A stretch of 64,000 nucleotides of DNA from F23-D06 sp045130275. GTDB lineage: Bacteria > Bacteroidota > Bacteroidia > Bacteroidales > WCHB1-69. The notes below the pieces were generated by a model. The model was not told the origin of the DNA. It did not search any database and saw only the letters and a list, made by a program, of their open reading frames with translations. The stretch covers positions 68,539 through 132,538 of the forward strand of contig JBGUPL010000081.1 of NCBI GenBank assembly GCA_045130275.1, written 5' to 3'. The position numbers and the translations under genes are program-made. Shown piece by piece: positions 50,897 to 61,440 of this stretch (within the stretch, counting starts at the first letter, position 1; each line of letters starts with the position of its first letter).

Positions 50897-52165
50897 TTAC
50901 CTGAATATTGTCCCCTCGCGGTCAGGACTCACCGACACAATGGAAACCTTCGTATGAGTCTTATTTTCAATGAATTGGATATAATCCTTGAACGTTTGCG
51001 GGAGTTCCTCGTAGGTTTTGCAGTTCGAGATGGCGGTCTTCCAACCGGGCAGGGTGGTATAGACCGGCTCTATCTCCACATCAGTGGCGGAGGGCATTCG
51101 GTCGGTGAGTTCGCCGTTGACACGGTAGGCGGTGCAGACCTTGATTTCGTCCAATTTGTCCAGCACGTCGGCCTTGGTGAGCGCGATGTCGGTCACGCCA
51201 TTGATCATCAATGCGTATTGGAGCGCGACAAGGTCGAGCCATCCGCAACGTCTTGGTCTTCCGGTGGTTGCGCCGTACTCGTTGCCTTCCTTACGGAGAA
51301 ATTCGCCCGTCTCGTCGAAGAGTTCGGTAGGGAAGGGACCGCTGCCCACGCGGGTGCAGTAGGCTTTCACGATTCCGAAGACGCGGCCGGCGTAGTGCGG
51401 GGCCAAACCCAAGCCAGTGAACGCGCCTGCGGCGATGGTGTTGGAGGAGGTCACGAACGGGTATGCGCCGAACTCCACGTCCAACAGCGTGCCTTGCGCA
51501 CCTTCGGCCAGCACGGATTTCTCTTCCGTAAGATATTGGTGTACAACGTATTCGCTGTCGATAAACTGGAATTTGCGGATGGTCTCCAACGACTTGCGCC
51601 ATTGGGCATCCAACTCAGCGAGCTTCGCTTCATAATCGAAGTGGAAATTCTGCAAAATCTCGATATGTTCATCGATTTTCTGACGGTATTTGGTCTCAAA
51701 ATCAGGCGATTCGAGGTCGCAGACGCGCAGACCCGTGCGGGCGGTCTTGTCAGTGTAAGTCGGCCCGATGCCCTTCAGCGTGGAGCCGATTTTCATGTTA
51801 CCCTTATGGGCCTCCTGCGCGGCATCGAGCAGTTTATGCGTGGGCAGGATCAGGTGCGCCTTGCGGGAGATATAGAGATTGTCAGTGGGTGTCAATCCCA
51901 TGTCAATCAATGCATTAATCTCTTCCTCGAAGATAATTGGGTCTATGACAACACCATTGCCGATGATATTGGTCTTCTCCTTGTGGAAGATGCCTGACGG
52001 AATGATGTGCAACACGTGGCGGATGCCGTTGAATTCAAGGGAGTGGCCGGCATTGGGACCACCCTGGAAACGCGCGATCACATCATATTTGGGCGTGAGA
52101 ACGTCCACAATTTTACCTTTTCCTTCATCGCCCCATTGCAGGCCGAGCAGAATATCCATTTTCAT
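50897..52165 (-). CDS. purA: Adenylosuccinate synthetase
   Basis: Joins IMP and aspartate using GTP, the first step from IMP to AMP. The 422-residue protein begins MDILLGLQWGDEGKGKIVDVL with the P-loop-like GDEGKGK motif, followed by RFQGGPNAGHSLEF with the catalytic His, GIGPTYTDKTARTGLRVCDL and EGAQGTLLDVEFGAYPFVTSS. Start at 52165 is set by the TATCTTTG box at 52190-52197; the frame is open further upstream but lies in the promoter. The next ATG at 52159 is also possible. The TldD-like gene follows 34 bases later on the same strand. Confidence 0.97.
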   Translation of the reverse strand: MKMDILLGLQWGDEGKGKIVDVLTPKYDVIARFQGGPNAGHSLEFNGIRHVLHIIPSGIFHKEKTNIIGNGVVIDPIIFEEEINALIDMGLTPTDNLYISRKAHLILPTHKLLDAAQEAHKGNMKIGSTLKGIGPTYTDKTARTGLRVCDLESPDFETKYRQKIDEHIEILQNFHFDYEAKLAELDAQWRKSLETIRKFQFIDSEYVVHQYLTEEKSVLAEGAQGTLLDVEFGAYPFVTSSNTIAAGAFTGLGLAPHYAGRVFGIVKAYCTRVGSGPFPTELFDETGEFLRKEGNEYGATTGRPRRCGWLDLVALQYALMINGVTDIALTKADVLDKLDEIKVCTAYRVNGELTDRMPSATDVEIEPVYTTLPGWKTAISNCKTYEELPQTFKDYIQFIENKTHTKVSIVSVSPDREGTIFR

Positions 52166-52189
52166 ATTTCCGTTGTTTGAAAAACGGGG

Positions 52190-52197
52190 CAAAGATA
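52190..52197 (-). promoter_or_regulatory. -7 box (TATCTTTG) of purA
   Basis: Minus-strand TATCTTTGCCCCG matches TAnnTTTG. It excludes the in-frame codons up to 52222 as start sites. Confidence 0.75.
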
Positions 52198-52209
52198 CGA
52201 TTTTTTTTT

Positions 52210-52241
52210 GTTCAAGGTTCAAGGTTCAAAGATCAAGGTGC
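52210..52241. repeat. Heptad repeat (TTCAAGG TTCAAGG TTCAAAG ATCAAGG)
   Basis: Four 7-bp units directly upstream of the purA promoter. The rest of the spacer up to the MFS gene stop at 52354 holds nothing I can name. Confidence 0.75.
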
Positions 52242-52353
52242 AATATAGAAATATCTTCAAGCTGCGCCCGTCTGGGGAAAGAGCTTGATAACAATTTTGG
52301 TTTCAATTAAATATTTATGGGCTATATATTCCCTCCTTAGGGAGTCGGGGGTG

Positions 52354-53541
52354 TTACGAAAGCCGATGTCGGATGAACAATTTGCGGGTGATGATGAAAT
52401 ACATCAGGCAGCCTGAAATATGCACTGCCACCACCGTCCAGAAAGCTGCTGTATATCCGAAATACTCGGATATGACCCCGCCGAGCACGATACCGAGACC
52501 CATGCCCAGGTCCCAACTGGTGAGCAGGGTGGAGTTGGCCGTGCCTCGCTCGTTGTGGTGCGCCACCGAGATGATCATGTTCTGAAAAGCAGGCCACATG
52601 TGACCATTACCCAATCCTACCAGTATGGCGGTGGCATAAAAGCAAATCGGATGTCGTGAGATGACAAACACGGTATATCCGATGGTCGAAATGAGAATTC
52701 CGATGCCGGCATGGCGTGTCAATTTCCCTTCTCTCAGCGACTTGCCGCCTTGTAGCCGCGATAGAATCAGTCCAAGGGAAAGCAAAAGGAAGAAGGTTCC
52801 CGAACCGCTGGTGATGCCCAACACCTCTTTGCCATAGATCGCCAAGTAATTGCTTAACACTCCATAACATAGAGCGAAAAACACCATGTTAACACCTATA
52901 AACCAGCCTCTTAACAGGAAGAAACGGTCGAGAGAGATTTTTTTCTTGTCTGCAAGAAGCGGTCGTTGCGGCAGTTTCACGGTGGACGAGACCACGGCGC
53001 TGATTAGCGCGAACAACAATGCGACAATGAAAAGGATATTGAAATTGTCGAAATACTTGTAGAGGGTGATGCCGATGGTCGGGGCGATGGCGGTGGCTAT
53101 GTTGTTGCTAAGTCCGTAGTAGCCAATGCCTTCGTTGCGACGAGAGGAAGGTAATACATCAATGGCGACGGTAGAATTGGCCACTGTGCTTGCTCCGAAT
53201 GGACCGCCATGGAGGGTGCGCACCAGTGCAAAAAGCAGTAGCGTTCCCGCCAAAAGGTACATGCCGTAGAAAGCGAAACTCAGAAACATGAAAAAAATCA
53301 GCACTTTCTTGCGGTTGAAAGAATCCACAATGTAGCCGCTGAACGGACGGAAGATCAGTGCGGCCACGGCATAACCCGACAGCACTAACCCGATGACATC
53401 CTTAGTGGCACCGAAATGCTCGCTCAGGTAGATGGGCAACAACGGGGTAAGGATATAAAAGGCGAAGAATAACGAAAAATTCGCCGTCATCACCTTGATG
53501 TACTCTCTGTTCCAAAGCGTCTCCTTTACGTCCTGCTCCAT
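52354..53541 (-). CDS. Major facilitator superfamily transporter
   Basis: A 395-residue inner-membrane protein with about twelve hydrophobic segments. It has the MFS pattern between TM2 and TM3 (GYAVAALIFRPFSGYIVDSFNRKKVLIF, a degenerate motif A) and the sequence TLHGGPFGASTVANSTVAID in TM4-5. The beginning TANFSLFFAFYILTPLLPIYLSEHFGA resembles drug or sugar efflux types. ATG 53541 is used because a CACTTTTG promoter-like box lies at 53562-53569 over the upstream frame. The substrate cannot be predicted. It is divergent from recA. Confidence 0.88.
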   Translation of the reverse strand: MEQDVKETLWNREYIKVMTANFSLFFAFYILTPLLPIYLSEHFGATKDVIGLVLSGYAVAALIFRPFSGYIVDSFNRKKVLIFFMFLSFAFYGMYLLAGTLLLFALVRTLHGGPFGASTVANSTVAIDVLPSSRRNEGIGYYGLSNNIATAIAPTIGITLYKYFDNFNILFIVALLFALISAVVSSTVKLPQRPLLADKKKISLDRFFLLRGWFIGVNMVFFALCYGVLSNYLAIYGKEVLGITSGSGTFFLLLSLGLILSRLQGGKSLREGKLTRHAGIGILISTIGYTVFVISRHPICFYATAILVGLGNGHMWPAFQNMIISVAHHNERGTANSTLLTSWDLGMGLGIVLGGVISEYFGYTAAFWTVVAVHISGCLMYFIITRKLFIRHRLS

Positions 53542-53755
53542 TTTATTCAGATTTGAGCCGGCAAAAGTGCGCTTTTTTTCAATACGGAGGTGGAGCCCGA
53601 AATGGAACAAGAAGAACTATGTCGCCACTTGTGCCGCCAAATCCTCCGAAATCCGTCATTTTATATTAACAAACAATACTTAATATTATGGTAAACAATT
53701 AGTTTCCAAGCAAATATTTTTGTGTTTTTGCGCTTGAAACGATTGAAAAAAAGCG

Positions 53756-53763
53756 TACCTTTG
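53756..53763 (+). promoter_or_regulatory. -7 box (TACCTTTG) of recA
   Basis: TACCTTTGCCCCC matches TAnnTTTG, 28 bases before the recA ATG. I see no clear LexA-type palindrome next to it. Confidence 0.7.
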
Positions 53764-53791
53764 CCCCCTGAAATCATTAAACCTATCAAGA

Positions 53792-54814
53792 ATGGAAAAA
53801 GAAGAAATCAAAAACAATGTGAACGCTGAGAAACTGAAAGTGCTCAACTCCACGCTCGAAAAACTCGAAAAAACCTTTGGCAAGGGCTCTATCATGCGCA
53901 TGGGCGAGACGCACATCGAGGAGATGGACGTCATTTCTACCGGTTCTATAGGTCTGGACACGGCATTGGGTGTCGGCGGCTTCCCGAAAGGCAGAATTGT
54001 CGAAATCTACGGACCCGAGTCCTCCGGTAAGACCACGCTGGCCATCCACGCCATCGCGGAGGCGCAGAAACAGGGCGGTATCGCTGCCTTCATAGACGCT
54101 GAGCACGCTTTCGACCGCTTCTACGCCGAGAAACTGGGTGTGAATACCGCTGAACTGCTCATCTCGCAGCCCGACAACGGCGAACAGGCCCTCGAGATTG
54201 CCGACAACCTTATCCGCTCCGGTGCTATTGACATCATCGTCATCGACTCCGTGGCCGCCCTCACCCCGAAGAGCGAAATCGAAGGCGACATGGGCGACTC
54301 CAAGGTCGGTCTGCAGGCGCGCCTGATGTCTCAGGCATTGCGCAAACTGACCGCAACCATCAACAAAACAGGATGTTGCTGTATCTTTATCAACCAATTG
54401 CGTGAGAAGATCGGCATCATGTTCGGCAACCCGGAAACCACCACTGGCGGTAACGCTTTGAAGTTTTACGCCTCTGTGCGCCTCGACATCCGCCGCCAAA
54501 CCCAGATTAAGGACGGCGACACCGCTATCGGTAACCACGTGAAAGTCAAGGTGGTGAAAAACAAAGTCGCGCCCCCGTTCCGTACTGCGGAGTTTGACAT
54601 CATGTATGGTGAAGGCATCTCCAAGGCTGGGGAAATCGTCGATCTTGGTGTTGAATACAACATTATCAAGAAGTCTGGCTCCTGGTTTTCCTACGGTGAT
54701 TCCAAACTCGCGCAGGGTCGCGACAGCGTGAAACAGCTCCTCAACGACAACCCCGAGCTCTCCGACGAGATCGAGGCCAAGATCCGCGAGGCCATCAAAG
54801 AAGGGATGAAGTAA
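53792..54814 (+). CDS. recA: Recombinase RecA
   Basis: DNA-dependent ATPase that catalyses strand exchange in recombination and repair and promotes the SOS response. The 340 residues have the N-terminal helix, FGKGSIMRMGE, Walker A GPESSGKTT, IDAEHAFDRFYAEKLGV, the L1/L2 regions (GDMGDSKVGLQARLMSQALR and FGNPETTTGGNALKFYASVR) and a short C-terminal domain. Everything looks normal. A TPR lipoprotein and ruvB follow on the same strand, but the repeat array after recA probably separates the transcripts. Confidence 0.98.
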   Translation: MEKEEIKNNVNAEKLKVLNSTLEKLEKTFGKGSIMRMGETHIEEMDVISTGSIGLDTALGVGGFPKGRIVEIYGPESSGKTTLAIHAIAEAQKQGGIAAFIDAEHAFDRFYAEKLGVNTAELLISQPDNGEQALEIADNLIRSGAIDIIVIDSVAALTPKSEIEGDMGDSKVGLQARLMSQALRKLTATINKTGCCCIFINQLREKIGIMFGNPETTTGGNALKFYASVRLDIRRQTQIKDGDTAIGNHVKVKVVKNKVAPPFRTAEFDIMYGEGISKAGEIVDLGVEYNIIKKSGSWFSYGDSKLAQGRDSVKQLLNDNPELSDEIEAKIREAIKEGMK

Positions 54815-54816
54815 TG

Positions 54817-54918
54817 ACTTTTGGTTTTTAGCTTTTGGCTGTTGGCATTTTTTACCGATAGCCAACAGCTAATAGCCAACAGCTAATAGCCAATAGCCAA
54901 TAGCCAATAGCCAATAGC
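54817..54918. repeat. Long heptad array with fold-back between recA and the TPR gene
   Basis: Fourteen or so 7-bp units: CTTTTGG TTTTTAG CTTTTGG CTGTTGG on the left, then CCAACAG CTAATAG CCAACAG CTAATAG and four CCAATAG units on the right. The two sides are reverse complements (GCTGTTGGC with GCCAACAGC, 9 bp), so the RNA can form a hairpin with a loop of about 14 bases. It may terminate recA transcripts. Confidence 0.9.
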
Positions 54919-54930
54919 AAAAAGAAGAGA

Positions 54931-55932
54931 ATGAAAAAAATTATCATCTATTTACTGGCAATGCTGATGCTCTTCGGTTACGGGTGCCGTAACAAGAGCA
55001 AATACGCCGATTTGCCACCGGAACTGGCCGAATTGTGTTTGAACATTGACAAACATCCGAAGAAAGCCGAGAACTACTACAAACGGGCGAATTATTATTA
55101 TCTGAACAAGGAGATTGACAAAGGCGTTGCCGACATGCAGACGGCCATTAAACTTCAGCCTGACAGCAGCAAGTATTATGTCATGCTCTCTGATCTTTAC
55201 TTTGCGCAGCATGAGACAGACTTGACGGAAGAGATGCTGCTAAAGGCCATTTCCAAGGACGAGGACAACAACGAAGCCCGTCTGAAACTGGCTGAGCTTC
55301 AATTCTATACCCGCCAGTTCGAGGATTGTGGCAAAACCATCGATGAAGCGGTTCACCGCCAGCCCCACAACCCGAAAGCGTATCTGATCAAAGCATTCAT
55401 GCTCAAAGATATGCAGGATACAGTCGGCTATCTGCGTATGCTTCAACTTGTTATCGACCAAAACCCTCGTGAAGTCAAGGCTTACAGTGAACTCGGGCTG
55501 TACTACCAGAGAAAGAATGACCCTATCGCCATATCCTATTATCAGAACGGGTTGAAAGTCGATCCCAACAATGTGGAACTGCACTATAATTTGGGCAAGA
55601 TGTTTCAGGATATGGGCAAGCAGGAGGAGGCGGAACAGGAGTACAAGACAGCTATTTCCATCGATTCCACGCACATTCCATCGCTTAACAACTTGGGATA
55701 CTTGTATTTGGATGATAATTTAAGGAAGTATGATGAGGCGGTGCAACTGTTCACGCAGGTGTTGCGGATTAATCCGCAATTCGTCTATGCCGTGTGCAAT
55801 CGCGGCGTCGCCTACGAATATTTGGGAAACTATGTGGCTGCTCGGAAGGACTACGAGGAAGCGCTGAAGCTTTCCACGAATTTCGAGCCCGCTATTTTGG
55901 GCCTCAACCGTTTGGACAAACTTCAACATTAG
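54931..55932 (+). CDS. TPR-repeat lipoprotein
   Basis: A 333-residue protein with a lipoprotein signal (IYLLAMLMLFGYGC) followed by tandem tetratricopeptide repeats from about residue 35 to the end: AENYYKRANYYYLNKEIDKGV, NPREVKAYSELGLYYQRKN, NVELHYNLGKMFQDMGKQEEA and FVYAVCNRGVAYEYLGNYVAA. I count about eight units. Such proteins scaffold other proteins in the periplasm or at the outer membrane. It is next to ruvB (5 bases), but the link is probably positional only. The partner is unknown. Confidence 0.88.
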   Translation: MKKIIIYLLAMLMLFGYGCRNKSKYADLPPELAELCLNIDKHPKKAENYYKRANYYYLNKEIDKGVADMQTAIKLQPDSSKYYVMLSDLYFAQHETDLTEEMLLKAISKDEDNNEARLKLAELQFYTRQFEDCGKTIDEAVHRQPHNPKAYLIKAFMLKDMQDTVGYLRMLQLVIDQNPREVKAYSELGLYYQRKNDPIAISYYQNGLKVDPNNVELHYNLGKMFQDMGKQEEAEQEYKTAISIDSTHIPSLNNLGYLYLDDNLRKYDEAVQLFTQVLRINPQFVYAVCNRGVAYEYLGNYVAARKDYEEALKLSTNFEPAILGLNRLDKLQH

Positions 55933-55937
55933 GACGT

Positions 55938-56963
55938 ATGAACGAGAATCTGGATCCCACAAAACAGCATTTGTCGGCGTCGGACAAGGAGTTCGAGCGC
56001 GCGATACGTCCCGCGCAATTCACGGATTTTCAGGGACAGAAACAGGTCTTGGAGAATCTGATGGTCTTCGTGCACGCGGCGAAAGGGCGTGGAGAGGCGC
56101 TGGACCATGTCCTTCTGCACGGTCCCCCAGGTCTTGGCAAAACCACCCTTTCGCACATTATTGGCAACGAGATGGGGGTGAATGTGCGCGTCACTTCCGG
56201 ACCTGTTATTGACAAGCCAGGAGATTTGGCAGGACTGCTCACTAATTTGGAACCGAATGATGTCCTGTTCATCGATGAAATCCATCGGTTGTCGCCCGTG
56301 GTGGAGGAGTACCTCTATTCGGCAATGGAGGACTACAAAATTGACATCATGATCGACAGCGGGCCGAGTGCGAGGAGCGTGCAAATCACCATCAACCCGT
56401 TCACGCTGGTGGGTGCCACCACGAGGTCGGGTCTTTTGACGGCGCCGTTGCGTTCGCGTTTCGGAATTAATCTACGTCTGCAATATTATGATGCTCAGAC
56501 ACTTGGAAATATCATCAAACGTTCGGCATCCATTTTAGATATACCTATTGAGGATGATGCCGCCTATGAAATTGCCAGTCGCAGCCGTGGCACGCCGCGA
56601 ATTGCAAACCTTTTGTTGCGGCGAGTGCGTGACTTTGCCCAGATCAAGGGCGACGGCACCATCACGTTGCCTATCACACAGATCGCGCTTACGGCACTGA
56701 ATGTGGACCAGCATGGTCTGGACGAGATGGATAATCGCATCTTGAGCACGATCATCGAGAAGTTCAAGGGCGGTCCGGTGGGGCTGAGCACTATCGCCAC
56801 GGCTGTGGGCGAGGATTCCGGCACCATTGAGGAAGTCTATGAACCGTTTCTGATCCAGGAGGGCTACCTGATGCGCACCCCTCGCGGCCGTGAAGCCACC
56901 GACTTGGCGTTCACGCACCTTGGGAAGTCAAGGTATGTGTCGGGGCAGGGGGAGCTGTTTTGA
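55938..56963 (+). CDS. ruvB: Holliday junction branch migration helicase RuvB
   Basis: AAA+ motor that drives branch migration with RuvA before RuvC cuts. The 341 residues begin with the RuvB-specific RPAQFTDFQGQKQVLENLMVF, then Walker A GPPGLGKTT, VTSGPVIDKPGDLAGLLTNL, Walker B VLFIDEIHRL, the arginine-finger region TTRSGLLTAPLRSRFG and the winged-helix C-terminus ending GQGELF. ATG 55938 gives the family N-terminus; the longer open frame upstream lies inside the TPR gene. ruvC is 45 kb away in this window and ruvA is not seen. Confidence 0.97.
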   Translation: MNENLDPTKQHLSASDKEFERAIRPAQFTDFQGQKQVLENLMVFVHAAKGRGEALDHVLLHGPPGLGKTTLSHIIGNEMGVNVRVTSGPVIDKPGDLAGLLTNLEPNDVLFIDEIHRLSPVVEEYLYSAMEDYKIDIMIDSGPSARSVQITINPFTLVGATTRSGLLTAPLRSRFGINLRLQYYDAQTLGNIIKRSASILDIPIEDDAAYEIASRSRGTPRIANLLLRRVRDFAQIKGDGTITLPITQIALTALNVDQHGLDEMDNRILSTIIEKFKGGPVGLSTIATAVGEDSGTIEEVYEPFLIQEGYLMRTPRGREATDLAFTHLGKSRYVSGQGELF

Positions 56964-57025
56964 ATGTAGAATGTAGAATGATAAGTGTAGAATTAAGAAT
57001 TAAAAATTAAGAATTAAGAATGGGG
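56962..57025. repeat. Heptad array (GAATGTA to GAATTAA) after ruvB
   Basis: Nine 7-bp units start within the ruvB stop codon: GAATGTA GAATGTA GAATGAT AAGTGTA GAATTAA GAATTAA AAATTAA GAATTAA GAATGGG. The unit drifts from GTA to TAA endings along the array. The 57026-57155 remainder is A+T-rich and leads to the rpmE2 promoter. Confidence 0.88.
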
Positions 57026-57155
57026 GAGAAGTAATTACTATCCCCATAATTTTCAATTTTTCAATTCTCAAGTATGTCTAAGTTTTTGTTTGTCAACTTG
57101 TTAATCCGATATAACAAAAAAAATCAACACCGCACGTTTGATATCAAAAAAAGTG

Positions 57156-57163
57156 TATTTTTG
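57156..57163 (+). promoter_or_regulatory. -7 box (TATTTTTG) of rpmE2
   Basis: TATTTTTGCCGTCC matches TAnnTTTG, with a TTTG at 57137-57140 at about the -33 distance. It lies 38 bases before the ATG. Confidence 0.75.
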
Positions 57164-57200
57164 CCGTCCAATTTTAATGACAAAAAAAATATAAAATACT

Positions 57201-57470
57201 ATGAAGAAAGACATCCATCCTAAGGAGTATAGAACCGTGGTTTTCAAGGACATGTCAAACGATTATGCCTTTCTGACCAAGTCAACGGTTAACACGAAAG
57301 ATACGATTGTATGGGAAGACGGAAATGAATATCCGCTCGTGAAATTGGAGATTTCCAGCACATCTCACCCCTTCTTCACTGGTAAGATGAAGTTGGTGGA
57401 CACCGCTGGTCGTGTGGATAAATTCCGCAACAAGTATGCCCGTCATTTTGAAGCTGGCAAATCCAAGTAA
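57201..57470 (+). CDS. rpmE2: Large ribosomal subunit protein bL31, type B
   Basis: Ribosomal protein at the central protuberance bridging the subunits. The 89 residues start MKKDIHPKEYRTVVFKDMS and contain STSHPFFTGKMKLVDTAGRVDKF. The cysteine pairs that hold zinc in type A L31 are absent, so this is the zinc-independent type B form with the extra internal loop. It has its own promoter and terminator, so it is a single-gene transcript. Confidence 0.96.
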   Translation: MKKDIHPKEYRTVVFKDMSNDYAFLTKSTVNTKDTIVWEDGNEYPLVKLEISSTSHPFFTGKMKLVDTAGRVDKFRNKYARHFEAGKSK

Positions 57471-57483
57471 TCCATATATTTTG

Positions 57484-57491
57484 TACTTTTG
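57484..57491 (+). promoter_or_regulatory. -7 box (TACTTTTG) of lon, next to the rpmE2 terminator
   Basis: TACTTTTG ends one base before the terminator stem of rpmE2 begins (57492). The lon transcript would therefore start within the left arm of that hairpin. Confidence 0.65.
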
Positions 57492-57527
57492 CTGACCTTT
57501 TTTGTAGCCCGAAAAAGGTCAGTTTTT
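57492..57527 (+). terminator. Rho-independent terminator of rpmE2
   Basis: CTGACCTTTTT and AAAAAGGTCAG form a perfect 11-bp stem with a 9-base loop, followed by five T residues. It lies between rpmE2 and lon and overlaps the expected lon transcription start. Confidence 0.85.
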
Positions 57528-57546
57528 GTATTGTACCCTATAGAAG

Positions 57547-59970
<2,424 letters not shown>

Positions 59971-59972
59971 CC

Positions 59973-61031
59973 ATGGCGAATCCCTATTACGAATCAGCAT
60001 TGACCGAGCGTGCGGGCGTGGAACAGCCCATGCAGGTGAACCCGAATTTCAGACGGCACAAGAAATCGGAACTCACGGTGGATGATTACGTGAAAGGGAT
60101 TTTAGAAGGGAACCGCACCATTCTCAGCCGGGCCATCACCATGATCGAGAGCGAGAATCCCACGCATATCGCAATGGCCCAGACGATTATCGAGCGTTGT
60201 CTGCCGCACTCCGGCAACTCGCTGCGTATCGGTATCACGGGCGTGCCAGGCGTGGGCAAGAGCACCTTCATCGAGTCGTTCGGCGGAATGCTGACCGCGC
60301 AAGGGCACAAACTGGCGGTGCTGGCCATCGACCCGTCGAGCGAACGCACCAAAGGCAGCATTTTGGGCGACAAAACCCGCATGGAGACGCTTTCCGTCGA
60401 TCCGAACGCCTTCATCCGGCCTTCGCCCTCCGGTTCCGCATTGGGCGGCGTGGCCCGCAAAACTCGGGAATCCATCATCCTATGCGAGGCCGCCGGTTTC
60501 GACACCATCATTGTGGAGACCGTTGGGGTGGGACAGTCGGAAACCGTGGTGAAATCCATGGTCGATTTCTTCCTGTTGCTGATGTTGGCCGGTGCCGGCG
60601 ACGAGCTGCAGGGCATCAAGCGCGGCATCATGGAAATGGCTGATGCGCTGGTTATTAACAAAGCCGACGGCGACAATCTGCCCAAGGCCAAGGGGGCAGC
60701 GTCGCAATATCGCGCCGCGTTGAAGCTCTTCCCCAAAAACGACAACGGCTGGGATGTGCCTGTGGAGGTCTGCTCCGCCCGGGAGTGTTTCGCGTTGGAC
60801 AAAGTGTGGCAGATCATCCAGGATTTCGTCGCGCTGACCAAAGGAAACGGCAGCTTTGAAAAAACGCGTAACGAACAGTTGATCAATATATTCTACCATT
60901 GGATAGAATACACCTTGCACAACCGCTTCTACAACAACGAAGCCACGCAAGCCCGTATTGAGGAGTTGATTCCGATGATCCAGTCGAAGCAGATTTCTCC
61001 CTATAAGGCCGCGGCGGAGTTGGCGGAATGA
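59973..61031 (+). CDS. meaB: Methylmalonyl-CoA mutase-associated GTPase MeaB
   Basis: A G3E-family GTPase (ArgK/MeaB) that guards cobalamin loading of methylmalonyl-CoA mutase, which links succinate and propionate metabolism in many Bacteroidales. The 352-residue protein has Walker A GVPGVGKSTFIESFG, LAIDPSSERTKGSILGDKTRM, ETVGVGQSE as the switch region, and VINKADGD as the base-specificity motif. It starts 2 bases after the lon stop, implying a joint transcript. The mutase genes are not in the window. The minus-strand cassette array meets its 3' end. Confidence 0.95.
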   Translation: MANPYYESALTERAGVEQPMQVNPNFRRHKKSELTVDDYVKGILEGNRTILSRAITMIESENPTHIAMAQTIIERCLPHSGNSLRIGITGVPGVGKSTFIESFGGMLTAQGHKLAVLAIDPSSERTKGSILGDKTRMETLSVDPNAFIRPSPSGSALGGVARKTRESIILCEAAGFDTIIVETVGVGQSETVVKSMVDFFLLLMLAGAGDELQGIKRGIMEMADALVINKADGDNLPKAKGAASQYRAALKLFPKNDNGWDVPVEVCSARECFALDKVWQIIQDFVALTKGNGSFEKTRNEQLINIFYHWIEYTLHNRFYNNEATQARIEELIPMIQSKQISPYKAAAELAE

Positions 61032-61263
61032 TTTTTTCTATCGGCATCCCGTCCTTTTGGATATCCAAAAGACGTTGTTCTGTTTTATCTCGTTCACCCT
61101 CAATCTCCAGGATTATTTGAATAACAGCATCGGCATGTTCGTTACTATGCAACTGTACGATTCTTATCGTGTCGGATTTGATGATTCTTTCTTTTTGAGA
61201 CCATCCTTCAAACAACAATACGGATTCTAAAAAAAGAATTTGGTCTTCATGGTTAAATTGAGA
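61032..61263 (-). pseudogene. Remnant of a cargo gene fused in frame behind peptide copy 1
   Basis: Directly after the TAA of the small peptide gene 61264-61362, the same frame stays open for about 77 codons: SQFNHEDQILFLESVLLFEG, then WSQKERIIKSDTIRIVQLHS, then EHADAVIQIILEIEGERDK. It then runs into the 3' end of meaB on the other strand. The composition looks coding and A+T-rich like the other cargo genes, but there is no good start and the end is lost. I read it as a truncated cargo gene. The family is unknown. Confidence 0.5.
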
Positions 61264-61362
61264 TTAATTTCCAGAAAATAGTACCGGCTCCTGCGGCTGG
61301 CAACTCTCCTGCCGCAGGTACTCCCGCAGCGACTGCAGGTTTTCGAGTTGGTCGTCTATCAT
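61264..61362 (-). CDS. Small cassette peptide, copy 1 (tail lost)
   Basis: A 32-residue open frame starting MIDDQLENLQSLREYL, nearly identical to copies 2 and 3 up to the QPQEP segment. After that the other copies have a FGECCGCPQTQII tail while this one reads VLFSGN and stops. The 50 bases upstream (including GATTGCGTTAA and CCAATATTCAC) are conserved with copy 2. Conservation of the start codon, frame and upstream region between copies supports translation. No signal peptide is visible. The function is unknown. Confidence 0.65.
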   Translation of the reverse strand: MIDDQLENLQSLREYLRQESCQPQEPVLFSGN

Positions 61363-61440
61363 AACGTCAAGATTTAGTGAATATTGGTTAGATTAACGCA
61401 ATCATTCGGAGGTTTATTGTGCGATAAGCCATAGGAAGAA

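Noticed and set aside
54817..54918. Possible CRISPR array after recA
   Set aside because: The units are 7 bp and contiguous without unique spacers, and there are no cas genes in the window.
60883..61026. Continuation of the cargo remnant as a real gene into the meaB 3' end
   Set aside because: Past 61031 the frame is antisense to meaB and reads as low-complexity Pro/Arg/Ser sequence, so only the part outside meaB is kept as a remnant.
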